From an uncultured Dehalococcoidia bacterium (lineage in GTDB: Bacteria > Chloroflexota > Dehalococcoidia > Lucifugimonadales > UBA3495): a DNA stretch of 64,000 bases. Below the pieces are notes generated by a model. The model saw nothing but the letters and a program-made list of their open reading frames with translations, did no database searches and had not been told where the DNA came from. The translations under genes were made by a program, and so were the position numbers. Below, in pieces: positions 17,866 to 27,006 of this stretch (position 1 is the stretch's first letter; every line of letters begins with the position of its first letter). The stretch spans positions 2,344,091 through 2,408,090 of the forward strand of contig CATQHB010000002.1 in assembly GCA_958295765.1 (NCBI GenBank), read 5' to 3'.

Positions 17866-18225
17866 ATGACCGACCAAGCCGAATACTATAAGTCCACCAG
17901 CCGGGATTTCATCGCAAAGGCCCACAAGTACCTGGCCGAGGATGACCTGTTGCAAGCCTCGGAAAAGGGTTGGGGCGCCACCGCCGAAATGGTCAAGGGC
18001 ATCGCCCAATCTAGGGGATTGTCCCACGAAGGACACCGAGAACTCTGGCGGATTATCAACCGCCTGGTAGCCGAGACCGGCGACCGGGAGATACGCACTG
18101 TCTTTGGCCTGGCCGACTCCCTGCACACCAATTTCTACGAAGGTTGGCTGCCTCAGGAGACGGTAGAGGATTACCTGTCCCAAGTTACCGAACTGCTCCG
18201 CAAGCTGGAGAACCTCCCTGACTAA
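17866..18225 (+). CDS. PaREP1-family (HEPN-like) protein
   Basis: 119 residues, all helical. It carries the PaREP1 pattern [18 protein letters not shown] and [13 protein letters not shown]. Such proteins resemble HEPN domains and occur in archaea and some Chloroflexota, function mostly unknown. The ATG at 17866 is used; the longer frame from 17743 is a sufU shadow. It overlaps the probable CTG start of RNase HI, so the two are likely co-translated at the tail of the suf operon. Confidence 0.75.
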   Translation: MTDQAEYYKSTSRDFIAKAHKYLAEDDLLQASEKGWGATAEMVKGIAQSRGLSHEGHRELWRIINRLVAETGDREIRTVFGLADSLHTNFYEGWLPQETVEDYLSQVTELLRKLENLPD

Positions 18226-18691
18226 CCCGGTTGAAATCCACACTGACGGCGCCTGCCTGGGCAACCCCGGCCCCGGCGGGTATGGCGTTGTCCTGCGCTA
18301 CGGCGATAACCGCCGGGAGTTGAGCGGCGGCTACCGTCTGACCACCAATAACCGGATGGAGTTGATGGCGGTCATCAAGGCGTTGGAGGCCCTCAATCAG
18401 CCCTGCCGGGTCATCCTGCACAGCGATTCCCGCTACGTGGTGGACGCCATCAGCAAGGGCTGGGCCAGGAAGTGGCAGGCCAACGGCTGGCAGCGCAACA
18501 AGCGGGAAAAGGCGGTGAACCCGGACTTGTGGAAAACCCTGCTCCAACTCTGCCAGGCCCACCAGGTGGAATTCCGGTGGGTGCGGGGCCACGCCGGCGA
18601 TGCGGAGAATGAGCGCTGCGACCGGCTGGCGGTGCAGGCCGCCAAACAGCCCGACTTGCCGGCCGACCCAGGCTACCCGCCCGGCAAGTAA
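18218..18691 (+). CDS. rnhA: Ribonuclease HI, probable CTG start
   Basis: 157 residues; removes RNA from RNA-DNA hybrids. Catalytic set complete: Asp in [17 protein letters not shown], Glu in [12 protein letters not shown], Asp in [12 protein letters not shown], and the [13 protein letters not shown] block with His and Asp. The first motif lies upstream of the first ATG (18320), so that start is wrong. Between an in-frame TAG at 18164 and the motif there is no ATG, GTG or TTG; CTG at 18218, seven bases after GGAG and overlapping the preceding stop, is the best candidate. Length then matches E. coli RNase HI (155). Confidence 0.88.
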   Translation: MTNPVEIHTDGACLGNPGPGGYGVVLRYGDNRRELSGGYRLTTNNRMELMAVIKALEALNQPCRVILHSDSRYVVDAISKGWARKWQANGWQRNKREKAVNPDLWKTLLQLCQAHQVEFRWVRGHAGDAENERCDRLAVQAAKQPDLPADPGYPPGK

Positions 18692-18726
18692 AGCTACAAT
18701 ATGCCACGTGCCTTGAGGTGAGAGAC

Positions 18727-19521
18727 TTGGCCCAGCATACGGAAAGAACCGTTGCCCTGCGCGGGGGCAAGTTTAACGTCCAGTTGGTGGAGGGAGGCAG
18801 CGGCGACCACCTGCTTTACCTGCACGGCGCCGGCGGCTTTACCGGCTGGGATGACAGCCTGGACCGCCTGGCCGGCCAGTTTCACGTCGTCGCCCCGGCC
18901 CATCCCGGCGTGGCCCGCTCCGACGGCCTGGAACACCTGGATGACCTGTGGGATTTGACCCTCTTTTACGAGGAACTGCTGCAAGAGTTGGGGCTGGAGC
19001 GCGTTTGCGTGGTGGGCCATTCCTACGGCGGGATGCTGGCGGCGGAACTGGCGGCCCACTGCCCCCAGCGGGTGGCCCGGCTGGTGCTGGTCGGCTCCCT
19101 GGGCCTGTGGCTGGAGGAAACGCCGGTAGCCGACTTTTTCATCCTTACCCGGTCGGAACGGGCCGAACTGCTCTGGCATAACCCGGACAGCGCGGCGGCC
19201 CAGGCGTATCTGGCGGCGCCCACCGACCCGGCGGCCCGGATGGAGGCCGACCTGGACCGGACCCAAACCCTGGCCGCCGTAGGCAAGTTCGCCTGGCCCA
19301 TACCGGACAAGGGCCTGACCAAGCGCGCCCACCGGATAACGATGCCCACCCTGCTGCTCTGGGGCGACTCCGACGGCATCGTACCCCCGGCCTACGGCCC
19401 GGCCTTCCAACAACTGCTGCCCAACGCCACCCTGCGGGTAATTGAAAGGTGCGGCCACATCCCCCAGGTGGAATGTCCCGACGAGTTTTTTGAGGCGGTG
19501 GCCGGCTTTCTGCGGGATTAG
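18727..19521 (+). CDS. Alpha/beta hydrolase
   Basis: 264 residues. The triad is visible: Ser in VVGHSYGGMLAAEL, Asp in LLLWGDSDGIVPP, His in IERCGHIPQVE; oxyanion region LYLHGAGGFTGWDD. TTG at 18727 fits GAGG at 18713-18716 better than the GTG at 18718. Last gene of the suf-rnhA direction. Substrate unknown; such enzymes include esterases, C-C hydrolases and dehalogenases. Confidence 0.88.
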   Translation: MAQHTERTVALRGGKFNVQLVEGGSGDHLLYLHGAGGFTGWDDSLDRLAGQFHVVAPAHPGVARSDGLEHLDDLWDLTLFYEELLQELGLERVCVVGHSYGGMLAAELAAHCPQRVARLVLVGSLGLWLEETPVADFFILTRSERAELLWHNPDSAAAQAYLAAPTDPAARMEADLDRTQTLAAVGKFAWPIPDKGLTKRAHRITMPTLLLWGDSDGIVPPAYGPAFQQLLPNATLRVIERCGHIPQVECPDEFFEAVAGFLRD

Positions 19522-19659
19522 GGATAAGCGGCCGGCGGGCCGGGTTGGGTGGTGATTAAAGGGTTTTTAATGACAACGGGGCGTAGCTAAATCGGCTGAA
19601 CCGTGCTAGTTTAGCTGCATCAAACTCTACAGTTGGAACCCAACCGGAGCTTATACACT

Positions 19660-20196
19660 ATGACGCTTAACGACTTTATCGAAGTGGCCCTGAACCGGGA
19701 GCAGGCTCTTTTGTGGGAGGCCGTCCAGGACTTGACCCCGGAGGAATTGGTCTGGCAGCCCGGCCCGGCGGCCAACCCCATCGGCTGGATGCTGTGGCAC
19801 AACCTGCGGGTGGAGGATATGTGGATTCAGTTCTTTATCCAGGGGCAGCCGGAGTTGTGGGAGCGGGACGGCTGGCATGAAAAGTTCGGCCTGCCCACTC
19901 GGGATAACGGTTTCGGACATACCCCGGAGCAGGTAGCCAACTTCCCGGCCCTGGATTTGGCGGAACTGCTGCGCTACGGCGAGGCCGTCCGGGCCGGAAC
20001 CCTGGCCTACCTGCGAGGGTTGACGCCGGAGGACTTTGACCGGATACCCCGGGAGCGGCGCCCCAACCTGTCGGTAGCTGGCGTGATGCGGCTGCTGCTG
20101 GGCGAGTTCTACCAGCACCAGGGCCAGATTGCCTACCTGAAAGGTCTGCAACGGGGCGCCGGCGCCCTGCCGCCCAGCTACAGCACCCCGGATTAA
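19660..20196 (+). CDS. DinB/YfiT-like metal-binding protein
   Basis: 178 residues. Four-helix DinB superfamily: GWMLWHNLRVEDMW and LLGEFYQHQGQIAYLKGL hold the histidines that bind a divalent metal in this group. Members include thiol transferases that use mycothiol or bacillithiol and many of unknown role. The ATG at 19660, with GGAG upstream, is preferred over TTG at 19633. The C-terminal tail is Pro/Ser rich. Confidence 0.82.
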   Translation: MTLNDFIEVALNREQALLWEAVQDLTPEELVWQPGPAANPIGWMLWHNLRVEDMWIQFFIQGQPELWERDGWHEKFGLPTRDNGFGHTPEQVANFPALDLAELLRYGEAVRAGTLAYLRGLTPEDFDRIPRERRPNLSVAGVMRLLLGEFYQHQGQIAYLKGLQRGAGALPPSYSTPD

Positions 20197-20214
20197 AGGT
20201 TTGTTAGTGTCATC

Positions 20215-20345
20215 ATCGATGTAGGGGCGGGTTTGTAACGCCCGCCGTTCAACGGCAAGGAAATACCGGAAAACAAGTTGCCATAGCAGCCCCGTCCGGC
20301 ACCAGAGCCAGGGCGGGTTACAAACCCGCCCCTACAATCCGCCGG
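20215..20345. repeat. R3 inverted repeat pair between convergent genes
   Basis: GTAGGGGCGGGTTTGTAACG at 20220 and its opposed partner GGGCGGGTTACAAACCCGCC near 20313-20333. The pair lies between a plus-strand and a minus-strand gene and could terminate both. Confidence 0.75.
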
Positions 20346-20398
20346 AGCCGGTACGGGTAAGGAATACCCTTGACCGCCGCTATCGTCGGCAGTTCCCC

Positions 20399-22204
20399 CT
20401 ACTGCCGTTGCCGCCAGGTTTCGGCCCAATAGTGGTATTCGGACAGGACGGTGTTGGGGTAGAAACCCTTGAGGTTCCAGTCGAACACCCAGCGGTAGGA
20501 GCCGGTTACCGGGCTGAACATATACGCCTGCTCCAGAACGTGCCGCTGCAACACCAGCAGTTGCTCCTGCCGCCGGGCCGGGTCCGGCTCCACCGCTTGC
20601 CGCTCAATCATGGCGTCCAGGTCGGCATCCTGGTGACCGACGATGTTCCCCGGCCCGGCGCTGTGCAGCAGGGCGTACAGATACCCGTTGGTGGTGGGGT
20701 GCGGCGGCACCGGCCCCAGAACTATCTGGTAGGTACGGGACGGGCCGAACAACGCCTCCTTGAGGTAGTTCGGTTTCACCGTCCGCACCGTCGGCTCAAA
20801 GCCCACCGCCCGCAAATCCTGCGCCACCTGCTCCCCCAGCCGCCGATAGTCCGGCCCCAGGTCGGCAACGGTTATTTCCAGGTTCAGGGGGAAAAATATC
20901 CGCTCATTGACCAGAATGTCCCGGGCTTCGCTGGGCGAGGCCAGGTAGTCAGCGTGCATTTCGGCCCGGCCCAGCCGCCAGTCCGGGGCCGGCAGGGGCA
21001 TCCCCAAGCCCACGTCCCCCTGGCCCGACCAGTTGACATCCACGTACTCCCAAGGGTCAACGGCCTTGAAAATGGCGCGGCGCACCGAGGGATTGTCCAG
21101 GGGCGGCGCCTGGGTGTTGAGGGACAGCACTACCCCGATTTCCGGCTGCTGGGAGACGCGGGCGTTGAACTCCAGACTGCTCCGGCGCAGTTGCTCCCAA
21201 TCCGTCGGAGAGACCACCAGCACGTCCACCAGGTCGGCCTGGAAAAGGGCGATTCGTTCCAGGTTCACCGAGTCCGTAGCGTTGGGACTCTTGACCGTTT
21301 TGACCGTCAGGCGATCCAGGTAGGGCAGTTCCGACTCAAAGTAGGCGGGGTTGCGGCTGAAGTGGGCGCTGGCGCCGGCCGGCGGCGGCTCCCAAACCCA
21401 GGGGCCGGTGCCAACTACCGGGGCGCTTTCCAGGCCGCCGTGCTGCTCCACCACTTCCGGGGCCACAATCTTGCTGTGCCCGTCGGCCAGAGCCAGCAAG
21501 GCGTCGCTGTCCAGGAAGTCCAGCTTAACCCTCAGGGTATGGTCGTCGAGGGCCTCAATTTCGCCGATGCCCCGGTCGGTAAAGCGGGAGGCGCCGGGCC
21601 AGCCGGGAGTCCGCAGCCGGGCGTAGCTGTAGGCCAGGTCTGCGGCCACCAGGGGCCGCCCGTTGACCGGCGCCACGTCATGCCAACGCACGTCGGGGCG
21701 CAGTTGGAACTCGTAGGCCATTTCCGGGGTCAGTTCCCAACTTTCGCACAGGTCGCACTCCAGGGACAGGCTGGGCTGAAAATGCTCCTGCCCGACGCTG
21801 ACCCGCAGCAGCCGGCTGTAGGCCAGCCCCGGCCCCAGGGCGGTCAGGGTTTCCTGGTAATCCCGGTGCACGTCCCGATGGGGAAAATCGGCCATTCCCG
21901 CCACCACCAGAGAACCGCCGTGCCGTTCCTCGCGCGGCGCGGCGCCGTAGGAGATAGCCAGAGGCGGCGGGGCCGGTTCCACCGCCGGCGGCGGAGCGAA
22001 ATGTACGGCAATGGGCTGGGTTGCCGGTTCTGACGGGCTGACCGGGGCCGGGGCCGCCGGCGGCAGGGATGACACCGCCACCGGCCGGGGTTCCGGTTCC
22101 GCCGCCGGCCGGTCAAAGGAAAGGGCATCCGGCCCGCAGGCGGTCAACGCCAGCATCAGCAAACCCGGAACCAGCGCCCTGACAAAGGTAAATAAGTGCG
22201 TCAT
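20399..22204 (-). CDS. Extracellular solute-binding lipoprotein, family 5 (oligopeptide/nickel type)
   Basis: 601 residues. Lipoprotein signal: MTHLFTFVRALVPGLLMLAL then lipobox LTAC, followed by a Pro/Ala-rich linker of about 80 residues and an SBP_bac_5 domain (SLECDLCESWELTPEM, EFQLRPDVRWHD, DLAYSYARLR, VRRAIFKAVD). It would deliver peptides or another ligand to an ABC importer, but no permease or ATPase gene is nearby. The ATG at 22204 follows GGGAGGGTGG; the frame extending to 22252 lacks a site. Confidence 0.9.
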   Translation of the reverse strand: MTHLFTFVRALVPGLLMLALTACGPDALSFDRPAAEPEPRPVAVSSLPPAAPAPVSPSEPATQPIAVHFAPPPAVEPAPPPLAISYGAAPREERHGGSLVVAGMADFPHRDVHRDYQETLTALGPGLAYSRLLRVSVGQEHFQPSLSLECDLCESWELTPEMAYEFQLRPDVRWHDVAPVNGRPLVAADLAYSYARLRTPGWPGASRFTDRGIGEIEALDDHTLRVKLDFLDSDALLALADGHSKIVAPEVVEQHGGLESAPVVGTGPWVWEPPPAGASAHFSRNPAYFESELPYLDRLTVKTVKSPNATDSVNLERIALFQADLVDVLVVSPTDWEQLRRSSLEFNARVSQQPEIGVVLSLNTQAPPLDNPSVRRAIFKAVDPWEYVDVNWSGQGDVGLGMPLPAPDWRLGRAEMHADYLASPSEARDILVNERIFFPLNLEITVADLGPDYRRLGEQVAQDLRAVGFEPTVRTVKPNYLKEALFGPSRTYQIVLGPVPPHPTTNGYLYALLHSAGPGNIVGHQDADLDAMIERQAVEPDPARRQEQLLVLQRHVLEQAYMFSPVTGSYRWVFDWNLKGFYPNTVLSEYHYWAETWRQRQ

Positions 22205-22719
22205 ACCACCCTCCCAAACCCAACCGGCAACTGACGCGCGGGGGCGGAACAATTTGACCGGAGAACCGGCCCAAATAATTTAGCGGAAATCCGCCGCTCC
22301 CTGCCAGTTAATTGCCGAACGCAATAAGCGGATTTTGCGGTGATGACCGGGGCAAGGTCGGATTCCCTTCCCGCGCCGCTCATCCTGAGCCAGTCGAAGG
22401 ATAAATTCCCGGATTGGATGGGTGGTTCGACAAGCTCACCATGAGCGGACATTGTTATTGTTATTCTTATTGACTTGGTGCCGGCTTGGTTTTGCGGCAA
22501 TGAGCGGGGACTAGGGATTGCCTTCCCTTACCGCTCATCCTGAGCCAGTCGAAGGATAAATTCCCGGACCGGGTAGGTGGTTCGACAAGCTCACCATGAG
22601 CGGACATTGTTATTCTTATTGACTTGGCGCCGGCTTGGTTTTGCGGCAATGACCGGGGGCGGGGGGTTGTGGTAAGCTATAGCCTACCGATTATTGATTG
22701 CTGAGCAGATTCAACCGAT
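22205..22719. repeat. Intergenic tandem repeat, two ~155-bp units containing R2 elements
   Basis: Two direct copies with a 155-bp period (for example GCTCATCCTGAGCCAGTCGA at 22378 and 22533; CCGGCTTGGTTTTGCGGCAA at 22481 and 22630). Each unit holds opposed R2 arms, CGCTCATCCTGAGCC and GGTTCGACAAGCTCACCATG. Divergent promoters for the lipoprotein and the SufU-like gene must lie at its edges; a TATAGC-type box near 22677 is weak. No gene seen. Confidence 0.75.
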
Positions 22720-23190
22720 ATGTCACAGTTTTCCGACGTTTCTTTTGACGGCCTTTACGGGGCCGCCATTATGGACCACTTCCGCAATCCCCGGCATCGC
22801 GCGCCCCTGGGCGACGCCGATATTGCGGCCCATGAGTTCAACCCTTTTTGCGGCGATGAGGTAACTCTCCGGGCGCAACTGGACGCCGACGGCCGGGTGT
22901 TCCGGGTGTCCTCTCAATCTCAAGGCTGCTCAATTATCCAGGCTTCGGCGTCAATGATGGCCGAGGGTATGGAGGGCAAGTCGGCGGCGGAGTTGGCGGA
23001 GTTGAGCCGGCTGTTCCGGGAGTTGATGCAGGGCAATGACCTGCCGGCGGCGGCGCTGGCCCAACTGAAAGACCTGGCCGCCTTGCAAGTGGTACGCCGC
23101 TATCCGGTGCGGATAAAGTGCGCCCTGCTGCCCTGGATGGCGTTGGAAGAGGGGTTGGCCGAATTGGGGCGCGCCGGCGGCGCGGGCTGA
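22720..23190 (+). CDS. Second SufU/IscU-like Fe-S assembly protein
   Basis: 156 residues with the full SufU zinc ligand set: Cys44, Asp46 (NPFCGDEV), Cys70 (SQGCSIIQAS) and Cys134 (RIKCALL). It carries the longer SufU-type insertion (ELAELSRLFRELMQGND) and differs widely from the operon sufU at 17366. Stand-alone and convergent with gpsA. It may serve another desulfurase or a stress role. Confidence 0.85.
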   Translation: MSQFSDVSFDGLYGAAIMDHFRNPRHRAPLGDADIAAHEFNPFCGDEVTLRAQLDADGRVFRVSSQSQGCSIIQASASMMAEGMEGKSAAELAELSRLFRELMQGNDLPAAALAQLKDLAALQVVRRYPVRIKCALLPWMALEEGLAELGRAGGAG

Positions 23191-23228
23191 AGTGTTGAAA
23201 ATGCCGGATTGTCCGGCTATGCCTCCGG

Positions 23229-24233
23229 CTACCACTCGGAGTGAGGGGGGCGGGCCATCAACTCAGCAATGGCCTCCCGGGGGGGCAGGTTCTCAAAGAG
23301 GATTCGGTAGGTTACCCGGGCGATGGGCAGCTCTACGTTCAGCCTTTCCGCCATGGCCAGGGCGGCGCCGGTGGTGTTGACGCCCTCCACCACGTTCTGC
23401 ATCGTATCCCGTATTTCCGGCCAGGTACGGCCCCGGGCCAACTGCTCCCCGGCGTAGCGGTTGCGGCTCAACTCGCTGTAGCAGGTGGCTACCAGGTCGC
23501 CCAGCCCGGCCAGGCCGGCAAAGGTCAGATACTGGGCGCCGGCCGCAATCCCCAGCCGGGCCATCTCGGCCAGGCCCCGGGTAATCAGGGTCGATTTGCT
23601 GTTCTGGCCCATTTCCAGCCCGTCGGCGATGCCCGCGCCCAGGGCGATAATGTTTTTCAGCGTGCCGCCCAACTCCACGCCGATGATGTCGTCGCTGGTG
23701 TAAACCCGGAAGGAAGGGGACATCAGCAGTTCCTGGACGTAGGCGGCCTGGTTCTCATCCCGGCCGGCCACCACCGTGGCCGCCGGCTTTTCCTGGGCGA
23801 TCTCCCGGGCCAGGTTGGGGCCGGAGAGGACGCAGACGTGGGAACGCAGGGCCGGGGGCAGTTCCTCCTCCAGGATCTGGCTCATCCGCTTGCCGCCGGG
23901 CAACTCCAACCCCTTGGAGACGCTGAGCACGGTGGCCTCCGGGGACAGGGCCGGGGCGACCCACTGCACGTTGCGGCGGAAGTGGTTGGAGGGGACGGCC
24001 AGGATGACCAGGCCGGCCGGCCCTACCACCGGCGCCGGGTCGCTGCCCACCGCCAAGCGGTCCGGGAAGGGTATGCCGGGCAGGAACCGCCGGTTTTGCT
24101 GGTCCGCATTAAGCCGCTCCGCCTCCTCAACCGTCCGGGCCAGGAGCGTCGTCGGGATGTTGCGGCGCGCCAGCATAATTCCCAGGGTGGTGCCCCAGGT
24201 GGTGGTGCCAACTATTGCTACTGTTGAGTTCAT
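23229..24233 (-). CDS. gpsA: Glycerol-3-phosphate dehydrogenase [NAD(P)+]
   Basis: 334 residues. Makes sn-glycerol 3-phosphate from dihydroxyacetone phosphate for phospholipids. Rossmann start VAIVGTTTWGTTLG (usual form GAGSWGTALA, so the loop is diverged), LSVSKGLE, the catalytic-lysine block GGTLKNIIALGAGIADGL and NTKSTLITRGLAEM-type sequence. The ATG at 24233 is chosen because MNSTVAIVG begins the fold. Upstream on the same strand is plsY, the next step of the pathway. Confidence 0.94.
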   Translation of the reverse strand: MNSTVAIVGTTTWGTTLGIMLARRNIPTTLLARTVEEAERLNADQQNRRFLPGIPFPDRLAVGSDPAPVVGPAGLVILAVPSNHFRRNVQWVAPALSPEATVLSVSKGLELPGGKRMSQILEEELPPALRSHVCVLSGPNLAREIAQEKPAATVVAGRDENQAAYVQELLMSPSFRVYTSDDIIGVELGGTLKNIIALGAGIADGLEMGQNSKSTLITRGLAEMARLGIAAGAQYLTFAGLAGLGDLVATCYSELSRNRYAGEQLARGRTWPEIRDTMQNVVEGVNTTGAALAMAERLNVELPIARVTYRILFENLPPREAIAELMARPPHSEW

Positions 24234-24313
24234 AGCTGCTTTACGGGGAGACTTCCCCTCACTCCCGCCACTTCTCTTTAGGTGGCAGAGAATACCCAAG
24301 GGGTATTATACGC

Positions 24314-25054
24314 TCACGACTCAATCCGGGTGGCCGGGTGGCCGATGCGCCGCTCGGTGCCTTGCAGGATGCGCTGAATGTTGTCCCGATGCTGCCAGAT
24401 TATGACGCTGCCGCCCAGCAATCCGTAGATAAGATAGAGGTTTGAGCTTAATCCCCCCGGATTAAACCGCAGCAGAATCAGGGCCAGCAATGAGACGCAG
24501 GCGGTAAGCACGCCCAGGATTGACCCCAGGGACAGGTAGCGGCTAATCAGGGTGGTGGGGATGAAAACCAGGACGCCCAGGGCCGCCGCCAGGGGCGCGA
24601 TTACCGCCAGCCCGCCCAGGCCCGGCGCAATGCCCCGGCCGCCCCGGAAACCCAGGAATACCGGCCAGTTGTGGCCGATCAGGGCCAGCAGCCCTACCGC
24701 TACTTCCGCCGCCGGGTCGCCAATCAGCCGGCGCGCCAGCAGCACCACCACGATTCCCTTGAGCAAGTCCAGCAGCAGCACCAGCCCGGCCACCCGGATG
24801 CCGGCGGTGCGCAGGGCGTTGGAAACTCCGGTGCGGCCACTGCCGTATTCCCGGATGTCGATGCCGCGCCGCAGGTACAGGACGACGTAGCCCCAGGGCA
24901 GCGCGCCAATCAGATAGGCCAGGGGCAGCAGCGCCGCGTACCGGTAGGCCGTCGGCGCCCCGGGCAGGGTCAACAGCGCCGCGCCAACCGCGACCGCCAG
25001 CAGGGGCAGGGCGACCAGCGTACATAAGGCCGGGAGGGACATAGCTCGGTTCAT
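24314..25054 (-). CDS. plsY: Acyl-phosphate:glycerol-3-phosphate acyltransferase PlsY
   Basis: 246 residues, about 40 longer than usual because of one extra N-terminal hydrophobic segment. Integral membrane enzyme that adds the first acyl chain to glycerol 3-phosphate. Family motifs: GALPWGYVV, the phosphate loop REYGSGRTGVSNALR (usually GSGNxGATN), GHNWPVFLGFRGGRGIA. Its start overlaps the der stop by four bases (ATGA at 25051-25054). It forms a der-plsY-gpsA run. Confidence 0.93.
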   Translation of the reverse strand: MNRAMSLPALCTLVALPLLAVAVGAALLTLPGAPTAYRYAALLPLAYLIGALPWGYVVLYLRRGIDIREYGSGRTGVSNALRTAGIRVAGLVLLLDLLKGIVVVLLARRLIGDPAAEVAVGLLALIGHNWPVFLGFRGGRGIAPGLGGLAVIAPLAAALGVLVFIPTTLISRYLSLGSILGVLTACVSLLALILLRFNPGGLSSNLYLIYGLLGGSVIIWQHRDNIQRILQGTERRIGHPATRIES

Positions 25055-26520
25055 CTTCGCTTGAACACCAGTTTCAGGTGCGTATGGTCAAACCTGAACT
25101 TGTGCCTGATCCGGTTTTCCAGGTAACGCTGGTAGGTAAAGTGTACCAGGGTCGGGTTGTTCACCGTAAAGAGAAAGGTGGGCGGATTTACGCCAACCTG
25201 GTTGACCCGGTTGATGCGCAGGAACTCGCCCCGCCGCACTCCCTTGCCCTTCACCGGCGGCGGCGTGTGGTCGGTCAGCGCCTCGGCCAACATATACTGC
25301 AAGTCCCGGCCCGGTATCCAGCGCATCCGTTCCTGGCCCAAGTCCAGGGCCGTGTTCAGCAAGGTGGTGATGCCCTGCCGTTGCAGCGCCGAGGTAAAGC
25401 AGATGGGGACGTAGGGCATAAAGTGGAGCCGATCCTGCAACTTGGCGATGGCCTCCTCCCGCGCGTACCGCTCCGTTTCCGGCACCAGGTCCCACTTATT
25501 GACCACCACGATGATGCCCCGGCACATTTCCCAGGCCAGGCCGGCGATGTGAGCGTCCTGGGCCGTCGCCAGTTCCGCCGCGTCGGTAACCAGCAGGGTG
25601 ATGTCGCTGCGGTTGACGGCGTTCACCGAGCGCAGGACGCTGTATTTTTCGATGCCCGGCTTTACCTGCCCCGGCCGCCGGATGCCCGCCGTGTCAATCA
25701 GGGTCAGGGGCCGCTCCCGGTAGGTCATTTGCGTGTCCAGCGCGTCCCGGGTAGTGCCGGCCACGTCGCTGACGATGGCCCGGTCCTGGCCCAGGACGGC
25801 GTTCAGCAGCAGGGACTTGCCCACGTTGGTGCGCCCCACGATCGCCAGCCGCAGTTCGTTGGCCGCCTTCGGCCCGGCACCGGCCACCGGCCCGTCTTCT
25901 TCCTCGCTCATTCCGAGTTGGTCAAGGGGCGCATCGGCCTCCCAATCCTCGGCGGCGGGGATGTATTCCGGGGCGGGCAGGTGGAAAGTAACCCGTTCCA
26001 TCAGGTCGTAGATGCCATAGTTGTGGTAGGCGCTAATCATCACCGAGTCGGCCATGCCCAGTTGATAAAACTCGGCGGCGGCCACTTCCCGCGCGTCATT
26101 GTCTATCTTGTTGACCGCCAGGATGACCGGCTTGGGGGTGCGGCGCAGCCGGTCGGCAATGTCCTGGTCGGTCGGGGTCAACCCGGTGGCGACATCGGTA
26201 ACGAATACAATCACGTCGGCCCCGGCCATGGCCAGGTCGGCCTGTTCCTGCACCATTTCCCGGATGTGTCCTTCCGGGGCCTGTTCCAGGCCGCCGGTAT
26301 CCACCAGGATAAAGCGGTAATCGTCCCACTCCGCCTCGGACATCAGCCGGTCCCGGGTAGTGCCGGCCACGTTGGACACAATGGCCTGGCGGCGGGCCAG
26401 GATCCGGTTGAACAGGGAGGACTTGCCCACGTTGGGCCGCCCCACCACCGCCACAATGGGCAGGGACGAAGTTGCGCCAGTGTCTATGCTATTTTCCGAG
26501 CTTATTTCTTGAACCATCAT
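25051..26520 (-). CDS. der: Ribosome biogenesis GTPase Der (EngA)
   Basis: 489 residues with tandem GTPase domains: first GRPNVGKSSLF, DTGG, NKID; second GRTNVGKSLLL, DTAGIRRPG, NKWD; then a C-terminal KH-like domain. Needed for 50S subunit maturation. An acidic linker (SEEEDGPVAG) separates the domains. ATG at 26520 or 26517; the frame to 26565 is non-ATG and overlaps the cttcgtg repeat region. Confidence 0.96.
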   Translation of the reverse strand: MMVQEISSENSIDTGATSSLPIVAVVGRPNVGKSSLFNRILARRQAIVSNVAGTTRDRLMSEAEWDDYRFILVDTGGLEQAPEGHIREMVQEQADLAMAGADVIVFVTDVATGLTPTDQDIADRLRRTPKPVILAVNKIDNDAREVAAAEFYQLGMADSVMISAYHNYGIYDLMERVTFHLPAPEYIPAAEDWEADAPLDQLGMSEEEDGPVAGAGPKAANELRLAIVGRTNVGKSLLLNAVLGQDRAIVSDVAGTTRDALDTQMTYRERPLTLIDTAGIRRPGQVKPGIEKYSVLRSVNAVNRSDITLLVTDAAELATAQDAHIAGLAWEMCRGIIVVVNKWDLVPETERYAREEAIAKLQDRLHFMPYVPICFTSALQRQGITTLLNTALDLGQERMRWIPGRDLQYMLAEALTDHTPPPVKGKGVRRGEFLRINRVNQVGVNPPTFLFTVNNPTLVHFTYQRYLENRIRHKFRFDHTHLKLVFKRR

Positions 26521-26529
26521 TCTCCGATC

Positions 26530-26630
26530 AATGTTTTTTGTCCACGAAGGGGCACGAAGGGGCACGAAGTTTTTTATGAATGTTTGCTGCGTTTCTTCGT
26601 GAACCTTCGTGGCCCTTCGTGGATAAATTA
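26530..26630. repeat. Inverted ACGAAGGGGC / CCCTTCGTGG repeat flanking the GxxExxY gene
   Basis: CCACGAAGGGGCACGAAGGG at 26541-26560 faces CCTTCGTGGCCCTTCGTGGA at 26602-26624. A further CCTTCGTGCCCCTTCGTG array lies on the other side of the gene at 27079-27106. Repeats of this type often accompany GxxExxY genes. Confidence 0.75.
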
Positions 26631-26631
26631 T

Positions 26632-27006
26632 TTACATGACAAATCGTTTCCATTCAAGGCGGCCTTGACTGCCGAAGTTTATGAGCAGGCCGACTTTGAG
26701 ACCCGTGGCTTTCAAGTAGTTCAGGACTTGGGCCTCTTCCTGACCGGAAAGTTTATTCAGGGCTTTCAACTCAACTATAATCTGGCCGAAACACAGCAAG
26801 TCGGCAAAGTACCGGCTTTCTAACGGCTGGCCCTTATAGTTGATTCTTAAAGGTTCTTGAGAACTAAAATTGATTCCTTTCTCATTCAGTTCCCGTTCCA
26901 TCGCCTCCTGATAGACGGCCTCAAGGAAACCCGGCCCCAACTCCCGGTGCACCTCAATAGCCGCTCCAATCACGGCATAAACCTCGCCCCGCAGCGGAAT
27001 TTCCAA
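26632..27006 (-). CDS. GxxExxY protein (PD-(D/E)xK nuclease-like)
   Basis: 124 residues. Name motif in ELGPGFLEAVYQEAM; the nuclease-fold core appears as YFADLLCFGQIIVELKAL (Asp, Glu, Lys), followed by QVLNYLKATGLKVGLLINFG. Members are widespread, mobile and of unproven function. Length is complete. Flanked on both sides by cttcgtg-type repeats, suggesting it moves as a cassette. Confidence 0.9.
   Translation of the reverse strand: MEIPLRGEVYAVIGAAIEVHRELGPGFLEAVYQEAMERELNEKGINFSSQEPLRINYKGQPLESRYFADLLCFGQIIVELKALNKLSGQEEAQVLNYLKATGLKVGLLINFGSQGRLEWKRFVM

Noticed and set aside
18320-18691. ATG 18320 as the RNase HI start
   Set aside because: It would remove the first strand and the catalytic Asp of HTDGAC.
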